From NCBI GenBank assembly GCA_028686565.1, contig JAQUBU010000022.1, positions 1-17,051 of the forward strand: a stretch of 17,051 bases of DNA, given 5' to 3'. Position numbers and translations under genes: made by a program. Every line of letters starts with the position of its first letter. Position 1 is the stretch's first letter. Below, piece by piece: positions 5,908-12,468 of the stretch. The notes under the pieces were generated by a model. The model made no database searches, was not told where the DNA came from, and worked only from the letters and a program-made list of their open reading frames with translations. The DNA is from Syntrophomonadaceae bacterium. GTDB lineage: Bacteria; Bacillota; Syntrophomonadia; Syntrophomonadales; Syntrophomonadaceae.

Positions 5908-6246
5908 ATGATTCAACTAAGCAAACGATACCAATATGCTGATATTTTCTGGTTCAGTTTCTTCCATGAACTTGGGCACATATTATTACACAGTAGAAAA
6001 GAGGCTTTTGTTGAACTAGGAAACAAGACAGAATTTGAAGAAGAAGCCGATGAATTTTCAACTAATTGCTTGATTCCTTGGGCTAGCTACAATAAATTCA
6101 TTGAGAAGGGTCAATTTTCTAGTAATAGTATCGTTCGGTTTGCAGAAAAGGTAAGTATTGACCCTGGGATTGTTGTTGGCAGACTTCAGCATGAGAAACG
6201 ATTAGAATATAATTGCTTTCAGGATATTAAAAAGAAGCTTAATTAA
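5908..6246 (+). CDS. ImmA/IrrE-family metallopeptidase domain (N-terminally truncated fragment)
   Basis: The 112-residue frame contains the zinc-peptidase signature HELGH in FFHELGHILLHSRKE at about residues 19-33, and the downstream glutamates of EEEADEFSTNCLIP (about 47-60). It also ends as the peptidase half of HigA/HTH-ImmA fusion antitoxins usually does. The frame extends upstream without stop to 5752. That extension reads LPKTFAQGATKWLNPRKAMI, which is also characteristic of the family just before the metallopeptidase core. The homologous part thus begins before the ATG, and the N-terminal helix-turn-helix region is missing. No toxin gene is adjacent. The ATG at 5908 has no good ribosome binding site, so this is probably a decayed antitoxin/regulator. 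The MITE-like element begins two bases after its stop codon. Confidence 0.7.
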   Translation: MIQLSKRYQYADIFWFSFFHELGHILLHSRKEAFVELGNKTEFEEEADEFSTNCLIPWASYNKFIEKGQFSSNSIVRFAEKVSIDPGIVVGRLQHEKRLEYNCFQDIKKKLN

Positions 6247-6248
6247 AT

Positions 6249-6523
6249 AGTTGCTCCTGAAAAACTCCCTGTTCGATAATCTGGGATGCATAAATATGAG
6301 TGCGGATGTTGGCGGAGCATGGCAATAACATCCAGCGAAGGCAAGCAAGTGAAAGGGGGCGAGCGACACGGATGTCGCGAGAGGGCAACGGAACAAGGAT
6401 GTGTATTTTGCCCGGTACCCCTTGAACTGCGAGACAAGCTGAAGGTGTTTTCCATGCGAAGACTTTCCGCTTAAATATTTATGCATCCCACATTTAGATT
6501 TTACGAGTTTTTCAGGGGCAACT
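6249..6523. mobile_element. MITE-like non-autonomous element, about 275 bp, with long terminal inverted repeats
   Basis: The left end AGTTGCTCCTGAAAAACTC (6249-6267) is mirrored by GAGTTTTTCAGGGGCAACT (6505-6523) with one mismatch. Inside this, GGGATGCATAAATAT (6282-6296) is mirrored by ATATTTATGCATCCC (6475-6489). The element is flanked by TAAATA on both sides (6244-6249 and 6523-6528), or AAAT if the terminal A/T is counted as element. This is consistent with a target-site duplication. The GC-rich interior has no transposase and no credible gene. Confidence 0.8.
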
Positions 6524-6755
6524 AAATAGAGAAAATTCTAGCGGAGAATATTTGTTTGCATACTGCATAATGTATGTTGTCATATAATTTAGGAAATTGT
6601 AATTATCCGGATTATCTTTCATGAAGGTATGCCTATCACCAAACCTTCATGAGCCAAGGAGGCTTCTATTACTCAAGATAAAGATCCATAATAAAGCTAT
6701 TTAATTCATCTTTGACCACTCGCCAGTTAGGTAAAAACTTATCCATATATTCCAC

Positions 6756-7262
6756 TTACTCAACTCCCAATGCCTTAAACGCAGCGTCCTCGGCACTCTG
6801 GTAGAAGATAATATTAAAACAGCCAATCAGTTCCGAAGGAACGGTTCCCAAATCAACTGCAGATGTAATCGGTATCAGAACTTTCTTGGCACCGCTGTCC
6901 AAGCAGACCTGCAAGGTATTGGCAAGTTCCTCAACCTTTATAATCGTGCCGCCGATACTCAAGTCACCCAGCACTACAGCACTACTCAGAGCCGGTTTAT
7001 TCAGAGCAACAGAACATATTGCTACGAGAGCCGGCAAGGTTAAGCGTTTAGTCATTCCTATACCATTTAAATCCTGAACGTGTATAAGATAATCTTTAGT
7101 GGTTGTGCTGATGGAAGCACTGATATTTTTTCCATTAGCTTTCAGATATCGGTATGCCGTATCTACCGCTTCCCTCGCCTCCCGATCCGAACCAATACCA
7201 GTTCTCTCAAACTTGCCGTTCCCGGCGGTCATCTGCATTTCCAGCTTGTATACGCCAATCAT
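6756..7262 (-). pseudogene. brxL: BrxL (BREX Lon-like protein), C-terminal fragment
   Basis: The 168-residue frame matches the conserved end of BrxL / TIGR02688 Lon-like proteins: RLTLPALVAICSVALNKP, VLGDLSIGGTI, LDSGAKKVLIPITS, TVPSEL and a terminal FKALGVE. BrxL is about 680 residues long and is an AAA+/Lon-related effector of type 1 BREX anti-phage systems. Only the last quarter or so is present here. The frame is joined to the 7259-7555 frame by an ATGA overlap. Reading across, one missing G after CCG restores a continuous BrxL sequence, so this is a -1 frameshift and not two genes. No other BREX gene (pglX, pglZ, brxC) is in the window. Confidence 0.8.
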
Positions 7263-7555
7263 TCCGGACTTGCCATGAGAAACTGATAGATATGACCCGG
7301 CTTGCCCATACCTTCAGGGATCAGCTTGCCGCCGCCCTGTTCAGGCACGGATAGGTATTCTTCGTTAAAAGTTTCATTTTCAATATAGGAAAAGTTCACA
7401 TCATAGAACTCCATGCCGCCGATCTTTTTCAGCTGCTCTTTTACTCTCCGGCGCATTTGAAAAATACACAGATAATATTTACTTGTTAAATAAGGCCTTC
7501 TGGAAAATAAAGTAGTTATCTGAAATCTTCTATAAAATCTTTCAATATCCTCCAA
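7259..7555 (-). pseudogene. brxL: BrxL, upstream fragment separated by frameshift
   Basis: Residues from about 34 on (MRRRVKEQLKKIGGMEFYDV and the later VPEQGGGKLIPEGMGKPG) are the conserved segment that in intact BrxL precedes the C-terminal Lon-like domain. The first 33 residues do not obviously match, and the AAA+ ATPase region with Walker motifs is missing. The start is a TTG at 7555 with GGAGG overlapping it, so it is not a convincing start. The frame breaks at 7259 and BrxL homology resumes in the next frame. This is an inactive relic from deletion plus frameshift. Confidence 0.72.
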
Positions 7556-7898
7556 TTTTTTCTGTGTATCTGTTTTTATGCAGGAATAAGCCCCTTCCTA
7601 AATAGAGAATCCCCCAAACAACATGTCTGAGGGAAGGTAAAAGATAAAACATATTTCATATGTCAGATAAGCCTTAAACTTTACAACGCCACAGTTAATC
7701 TACCATTCTCAACTGGGAGTCGAAACAATTTAAGAGAACCCGGCGCCTGTTTTGTTAATAGGAACCCGGCCGCTTAAAGAAGCCGGGGCGATCTTTTCGC
7801 CTCGTTATATTAATTATTGGCTATATAGCAATGGGGTCAAGCAAATGCAATCCTCTTAATGACAGCAGAAAATCAATGCCTTCCTGGAATACTGAATT
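7556..7898. other. Non-coding stretch between hicB and brxL relic
   Basis: No supported gene. It contains GAACCCGGC twice (7736-7744 and 7762-7770) and two adjacent hairpins: CCCGGC/GCCGGG (7765-7787) and GGCGA/TCGCC (7787-7801). These could end the leftward glmS-hicAB transcript, but no clear T-tract follows on that strand. Confidence 0.4.
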
Positions 7899-8108
7899 CT
7901 ATGCATAAGCTAGTTTACCTTTTGCTTCAGGAATGGCTCGCCCCAAAACTCTTGCTGTTTCTATCCATTCCGAAATAACCAGTTCTGCATTACTTATAGC
8001 ATCCTGATAGTTTGAACCATCAGCCATGCATCCTGGCAGTTCCGGAACTTCTGCAATATATGATTGATCTTCTTCGCTCCAGTAAACAATAATCTCATAC
8101 TTATACAT
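7899..8108 (-). CDS. hicB: HicB-family antitoxin
   Basis: The 69-residue protein has the compact HicB partial-RNase-H fold signature: MYKYEIIVYWSEEDQSYIA, then VPELPGCMADGSNYQDAISN, then the WIE...LGRAIPEA ending. It neutralises HicA, and members often act as weak DNA-binding autoregulators, although no C-terminal DNA-binding domain is present in this short form. I start at the ATG at 8106-8108 because TTGGGGGAACT just upstream is its ribosome binding site; the upstream TTG at 8123 would include that site in the coding region. It overlaps the 3' end of hicA by 8 bases, as is typical for the pair. Confidence 0.9.
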   Translation of the reverse strand: MYKYEIIVYWSEEDQSYIAEVPELPGCMADGSNYQDAISNAELVISEWIETARVLGRAIPEAKGKLAYA

Positions 8109-8361
8109 TTTTAGTTCCCCCAAGTTTGTATTTTAAAAAGATATCTCTTATTTGCTTTACTTGATAAGCTTTTGCCACTGATCCTTTGGGTTGAATGTTA
8201 ATAATTTCTTCAATTCCTTGTCTAAAAAAGATATGATGGCTTCCTTTCACTCTTTCCTCAAAACCAAAGCTTGCTAAAAGTCTACACAAATCATTAAAGG
8301 CAATATTCTGATCAGATAAGCCAGTGAGAATTGCAAGCAATATCTTTTCGATTTGATTCAT
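8101..8361 (-). CDS. hicA: HicA-family mRNA interferase toxin
   Basis: The 86-residue protein has a double-stranded RNA-binding-like fold with the catalytic histidine in KGSHHIFFRQG (residues 39-49) and the conserved NIQPKG...AKAYQVKQIRDI (55-74). HicA toxins cleave mRNA in a translation-independent way. I favour the ATG at 8359-8361 because GAGGGT precedes it; an in-frame ATG at 8391 has no comparable site. The gene lies 49 bases after the glmS stop, on the same strand, with no terminator visible between them. At 86 residues it is longer than many 60-residue HicA proteins because of an N-terminal helix, a form common in Firmicutes. Confidence 0.88.
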   Translation of the reverse strand: MNQIEKILLAILTGLSDQNIAFNDLCRLLASFGFEERVKGSHHIFFRQGIEEIINIQPKGSVAKAYQVKQIRDIFLKYKLGGTKNV

Positions 8362-8410
8362 AATACCCTCATTATCTTCAATCTCATGCATGTCTATTTT
8401 ACCATGGTTT

Positions 8411-10228
8411 CTATTCCACCGTCACGCTCTTCGCGAGGTTCCTTGGCTTATCAACATCAGCGCCCCGGAAGATAGCCATATAGTATGAAAATATCTGCAA
8501 GGGTATTACTGATACTATAGGAGCCAGCAGGGGATTTACCCGGGGCAGAAGAATCTGCTCATCACATTCCTGGCAGGCCTCCTGCAGGTTTTCCTTGCAT
8601 ACAGCTACTACTATTGCACCACGAGCTTTTACTTCTTTGATATTGGACATGGTTTTTTCCACCAGTTTATCCTGGGTAATTAGAGCCAAAACCGGCACTC
8701 CATCATCTATTAAAGCCAGGGGGCCGTGTTTCAATTCCCCTGCTGCATAAGCTTCTGCATGAACATAGGAAATTTCTTTTAATTTCAAGGCTCCCTCCAT
8801 TGCCACCGCATAATCAAGACCGCGCCCCAGGAAGAAGGTATCCTGAACACCCTGATATTTTTCCGCCAGAGCTTTAATCTTATCCTGTTCCTGCAGGACC
8901 TGTTCCACCAGGGTATCAATATAAAGCAGCTCAGTAACCATTTTGCTGATTTTCTCAGCATCATAGCTTTTGCGCAGGTCTGCCATGTACAAGGCCAGCA
9001 AATACATAACAACCAACTGGGTAGAGTAAGCTTTGGTTGAGGCTACAGCAATTTCCGGACCAGCATGGGTAAATATCACCCAATCGGCTTCACGGGCTAC
9101 TGCACTTCCTACTACATTGGTTACGGCCAGAACCTTGATGCCGTTGCGTTTGGCTTCCCGCAGGGCTGCCAAGGTGTCAGCGGTTTCTCCTGACTGGCTT
9201 ATAACTATCATGAGGTCACCGGGTTTCCATAAAACCCGACGGTAGCGAAATTCGGAAGCTATATCTGTTTCCACCGGCACGGCAGCAAGTTTTTCAATTG
9301 CCATGCGCCCTACCAGACCCGCATGATAAGCGGTCCCACAGGCAACAATGAATATTTTCGAGGTATTTTGCAGATAATCAGCAAAATTGAGATCGCTAAA
9401 ATCGACCCGGGCATCTTTTATCCTGCCGCTCAAGGTTTTGCGGATGGCTTCCGGCTGTTCGTGGATTTCTTTGAGCATAAAGTGCTCAAACCCACCCTTT
9501 TCGGCAGCTTCCATATCCCAGTCAACCTCAAGAACTTCCTTTTCTATGGGATTGCCGTCAAAATCACTAATGGCAACTGAATTGCTGGTTAATACCACAA
9601 ATTCATTATCTTCAATAATATATACCCTTCTGGTTCTGCTTAAAATAGCCGGGATATCAGATGCCAGATAGTTTTCTCCGTCACCTAAGCCTACTACCAG
9701 AGGACTGGCCTTTTTGGCGGCGATTATTTTGTCGGGTTCATCAGCACTTATCACCACTATGGCAAAAGAACCGTAAACACAACTCAAGGCTTTGCGCACC
9801 GCTTCTTCCAAGGAACCGTCATAATACTTTTCAACAAGATGGGCCATAACCTCCGTATCGGTTTCAGAGACAAAATCATGTCCTTCCAATATCAGTTCCT
9901 TGCGCAAAGGGGCATAATTTTCTATTATCCCGTTATGCACCAATGCTATACGGCCATGGCAATCCATATGGGGATGAGCATTGTGGTCACTGGGTACGCC
10001 ATGGGTTGCCCAGCGGGTGTGTCCTATACCCAGAATGCTTTGCGGCCACTCACCCAGCTCATTTACCATGTCGGCCAATCGCCCTTTTTTCTTGGTTACT
10101 ACCAAATCTCCATCCTGGTATATGGCAATACCTGCGGAGTCATAGCCCCGATATTCAAGTTTCGCCAAGCCATCTATTATTACCGGTACAGCATTACCGC
10201 TGCCGGCATATCCCATTATTCCACACAT
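8411..10228 (-). CDS. glmS: Glutamine-fructose-6-phosphate aminotransferase (isomerizing)
   Basis: This 605-residue enzyme makes glucosamine-6-phosphate from fructose-6-P and glutamine, the first committed step to UDP-GlcNAc. The N-terminus MCGIMGY exposes the catalytic Cys as residue 1 after Met removal. The class II glutaminase domain covers about 1-220 (GHTRWATHG, HNGIIEN, SETDTEV). Two SIS domains follow at about 285-420 (VACGTAYHAG, SQSGETADT) and 455-590 (FLGRGLDYAVAMEGALKLKE). The ending NLAKSVTVE is canonical. Length is standard. CCGGAGG sits before the ATG. It is the last biosynthetic gene of the leftward cluster, behind a glmS ribozyme, so expression should fall when GlcN-6-P is plentiful. 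Confidence 0.98.
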   Translation of the reverse strand: MCGIMGYAGSGNAVPVIIDGLAKLEYRGYDSAGIAIYQDGDLVVTKKKGRLADMVNELGEWPQSILGIGHTRWATHGVPSDHNAHPHMDCHGRIALVHNGIIENYAPLRKELILEGHDFVSETDTEVMAHLVEKYYDGSLEEAVRKALSCVYGSFAIVVISADEPDKIIAAKKASPLVVGLGDGENYLASDIPAILSRTRRVYIIEDNEFVVLTSNSVAISDFDGNPIEKEVLEVDWDMEAAEKGGFEHFMLKEIHEQPEAIRKTLSGRIKDARVDFSDLNFADYLQNTSKIFIVACGTAYHAGLVGRMAIEKLAAVPVETDIASEFRYRRVLWKPGDLMIVISQSGETADTLAALREAKRNGIKVLAVTNVVGSAVAREADWVIFTHAGPEIAVASTKAYSTQLVVMYLLALYMADLRKSYDAEKISKMVTELLYIDTLVEQVLQEQDKIKALAEKYQGVQDTFFLGRGLDYAVAMEGALKLKEISYVHAEAYAAGELKHGPLALIDDGVPVLALITQDKLVEKTMSNIKEVKARGAIVVAVCKENLQEACQECDEQILLPRVNPLLAPIVSVIPLQIFSYYMAIFRGADVDKPRNLAKSVTVE

Positions 10229-10487
10229 ATATTAACCTCCGGTTAAATTTTTAATTCTTAATTTTTAATTTTGAATTGTTGTAAGATTGCTGAGCAATCC
10301 CTTGATTATGAATCCATGTTTAATATTGGGAACTATAATCCATTGACTCCTTGCGAATAACAGGCACAAGCAATGATGAGAAAGCTCTGTTATCCAAACA
10401 AGTTTTAAAATCTTGTTTATATATGGAAAGCGGAAGCTTTCCTTCCTTAATTAAAAATTCATAATTCATAATTTCTTAAACCACAAT
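10229..10487 (-). promoter_or_regulatory. Long glmS leader downstream of the ribozyme
   Basis: The 259 bases separating the ribozyme from the glmS start are AT-rich. They hold one copy of the repeat at 10244-10307, a hairpin GGAAAGC/GCTTTCC (10424-10441) and an ACAAG/CTTGT pair (near 10398-10418). No gene is seen. The distance is long for a ribozyme-controlled leader and may have grown by repeat insertion. Confidence 0.45.
10244..10307. repeat. AT-rich dispersed repeat, copy 2
   Basis: This 64-base copy is about 83% identical by eye to 10602-10666. Shared blocks are TAAATTTT, AATTCTTAATT, TTAATTTTGAAT and AGCAATCCCTT. It ends with a small hairpin GATTGCT/AGCAATC. It lies just upstream of the glmS ribosome binding site. 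Confidence 0.65.
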
Positions 10488-10719
10488 ATGGCTTTCTGTC
10501 CCGGCTGTTGCCAGCCGTCTTTACAGCCATACTAACGATGGTGGCCGCACCGGGGGGTATCCGCCGATAGTTCGATAAGCCCCCTCCTCGTCACCCCTTC
10601 TTAAATTTTGAATTCTTAATTCTTAATTTTGAATGATGGTTGGGATTGCATAGCAATCCCTTCATTAATTTCTAATTCAAAATCCAAAATCTAAAATTTT
10701 TTAAAAGGGGTCAGGCGCT
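10488..10719 (-). ncRNA. glmS ribozyme (GlcN-6-P-activated self-cleaving riboswitch)
   Basis: On the minus strand the diagnostic core is present in order. AAGCGCC gives a predicted cleavage site between A10719 and G10718. The P1 arms ACCCCTT (10711-10705) and AAGGGGT (10599-10593) pair perfectly. GACGAGG (10592-10586), a GGGGG run, ATCGAACTATCGGCGGAT (10576-10559) and CCCCCCGG follow. The P4 hairpin CGGCTG-GCAA-CAGCCG (10517-10502) and GGACAGAAAGCC close the 3' part. The element lies between glmM and glmS and starts 17 bases after the glmM stop. Cleavage should expose the glmS half to 5'-directed decay while sparing upstream genes. It is odd in having an about 100-base P1 loop holding a dispersed repeat. 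The 3' boundary is approximate. Confidence 0.92.
10602..10666. repeat. AT-rich dispersed repeat, copy 1 (in ribozyme P1 loop)
   Basis: This is the partner of 10244-10307. It contains the perfect hairpin GGGATTGC-ATA-GCAATCCC (10642-10660). It sits wholly within the loop of the glmS ribozyme P1 stem, a position where length is tolerated. Confidence 0.65.
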
Positions 10720-10735
10720 TTAGCCCCAATGGGCT

Positions 10736-12091
10736 TTATAATTGTTGGGCTGTTTCTACAGCTTGCTTAATATCATCAATCACCTCTTCCAATAAATATT
10801 GTTCGGGACCCTGCGCCATAATCCTGACCAGTGGTTCCGTACCTGATGGTCTAACCACCAGTTTACCACAATCACCAAGCTTTTCCTCCGCCCTCTTCAG
10901 GGCAAGCTGTACCAGCGGGCGGGAAAGAATTTCTTCTTTGTTATCCATCCGCACATTAACCAGCATCTGGGGCTGTTTCTCCAAACCCCTGGCCAGCTCG
11001 GATAGTGCTAAGCCGGAACGTTTCATAAACTCGACCAATTTCAGCGAAGTCAGCAGCCCATCTCCCGTAGTGGCAAATTGCGAGAATATAATATGCCCGG
11101 ACTGCTCGCCACCTAGCAAAGCCCCTGTCTCTTTCATTTTCTCCAGAACATAGCGGTCACCTACTTTACAGCTTTGCACCGCTATATTTTCGCGCCTCAG
11201 GGCGATATCCAGACCGATGTTGCTCATAACCGTTGCTACTACCAAAGGGGGATTAAGCTGGGCACGGCTGATCATATCCTGGGCACAAATCAATAGTATA
11301 TGGTCGCCGTCCAATTCATTCCCGCATTCATCGATTGCGATGCAGCGGTCAGCATCTCCATCATAGGCAATGCCAATATCAGCTTTATATTGAATAATTG
11401 TCTTCTTTAAGCTTTCAGTATAAGTAGAACCACATTTATCATTGATATTAAGTCCATTGGGCTTATCGTTTATGGCTATAACCCGGGCACCCAGCCTGCG
11501 CCACATTTGTGGTCCCACTGCAAAGGCCGCTCCATTAGCACAGTCCACAACGATGGTAATATCACTAAGACTTCCTTCCAGGGTAAAACAGGAAATAAGG
11601 TAATCGAGATAACTATCTACAGCTTGTGCAACATCATATACTCTGCCTACTTCTTCACCCTGAGGACGGGTAAGATCTTCTGTCCCTTTATGAACCAAGT
11701 CTTCGATTTCAGTCTCTAACTCATCGGGTAATTTATAACCGCTGGAGCCAAAAAATTTGATTCCATTGTCTTGTACTGGATTATGTGATGCGGATATGAC
11801 TATTCCGCAAGATGCTTCATATTTCTGTGTCAAATAAGCAACAGCCGGAGTGGGAATAACCCCTACTGTTAAAACATCTGCTCCTGTTGAACAAATTCCC
11901 GCAATCAGAGCTGCTTCCAGCATGTCTCCGGATATTCGCGTATCCTTGCCTACAAGAATGCGGGGGCGGCTGCTCGCAGTGCTCTTCGCCAGCATATAAC
12001 TGCCTGCCCTCCCTAATTTAAAGGCCATTTCCGGCGAAAGTTCAACATTGGCAACTCCTCTTACTCCATCGGTACCAAACAACACTCCCAC
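10736..12091 (-). CDS. glmM: Phosphoglucosamine mutase
   Basis: This 451-residue enzyme interconverts GlcN-6-P and GlcN-1-P for peptidoglycan and teichoic acid precursors. Motifs: N-terminal LFGTDGVRG; active-site phosphoserine in SASHNP (Ser102, the same number as in E. coli GlmM); Mg-binding DGDADR (about 244-249); sugar-binding GEQSGH; and the phosphate-binding RPSGTEPLVRIM near the C-terminus. The frame is open further upstream to 12265, but GGGAGG (12100-12105) is correctly spaced only for the GTG at 12091. That start gives the usual family length and the usual M-G-x-LFGTDGVRG beginning. In other Firmicutes GlmM also binds and inhibits CdaA, which is encoded in the same cluster. Confidence 0.96.
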   Translation of the reverse strand: MGVLFGTDGVRGVANVELSPEMAFKLGRAGSYMLAKSTASSRPRILVGKDTRISGDMLEAALIAGICSTGADVLTVGVIPTPAVAYLTQKYEASCGIVISASHNPVQDNGIKFFGSSGYKLPDELETEIEDLVHKGTEDLTRPQGEEVGRVYDVAQAVDSYLDYLISCFTLEGSLSDITIVVDCANGAAFAVGPQMWRRLGARVIAINDKPNGLNINDKCGSTYTESLKKTIIQYKADIGIAYDGDADRCIAIDECGNELDGDHILLICAQDMISRAQLNPPLVVATVMSNIGLDIALRRENIAVQSCKVGDRYVLEKMKETGALLGGEQSGHIIFSQFATTGDGLLTSLKLVEFMKRSGLALSELARGLEKQPQMLVNVRMDNKEEILSRPLVQLALKRAEEKLGDCGKLVVRPSGTEPLVRIMAQGPEQYLLEEVIDDIKQAVETAQQL

Positions 12092-12468
12092 TATATTTTC
12101 CTCCCGATATTTCATATTAAAACCATCAGTATATTTACTGCTGGCATCCCGCCCTATACCTATGTACACAGAGCGGGAAGAAGGGCGTTCTCTCTTCGAG
12201 TCACTATTAAGCTTGCTATGGATATACCCACGGGCATACCCCACAAGCAGCAAGGAGGCAAGCACCTAAAAATCCAGCTGCTAATTGCCCCTAACGCCTC
12301 CTCCCTACCTTTTAATTTAATCAAAGTTGGAGCGAATAAACAGACGTTTAAAAGCCAGGGGGGCAGACAAATTTTATTGCCCATAAGCTATATTTTATTC
12401 TAAATCATTGATTAGTTCTATTTTTATTTGAAGCTGTTTTCCATTTATTTACATTTTTTCCGTTCTAA
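12092..12468. other. Gap between FAD-protein gene and glmM
   Basis: No convincing gene. The glmM frame stays open for 58 codons upstream of its real start, beginning with a hydrophobic stretch (LASLLLVGYA), but the GTG at 12265 has no ribosome binding site. GGGAGGAGG near 12300 on the minus strand is not followed by ATG, GTG or TTG at a suitable distance. It may hold an internal promoter for glmM. Confidence 0.4.

Noticed and set aside
6286..6474. 62-codon frame inside the MITE-like element
   Set aside because: It is confined to the GC-rich interior of a non-autonomous element, overlaps the inverted repeats, has no ribosome binding site and shows no protein-like features.
6669..6746. 25-codon minus-strand frame just after the brxL relic
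   Set aside because: No good ribosome binding site and no recognisable sequence; probably chance.
10736..12265. GlmM as a 509-residue protein with hydrophobic N-terminal extension
   Set aside because: The GTG at 12265 lacks a ribosome binding site, while GGGAGG and the canonical N-terminus define the start at 12091.
12160..12384. 74-codon minus-strand frame (MGNKICLPPWLL...)
   Set aside because: Overlaps the open upstream frame of glmM, has no ribosome binding site and no family features.
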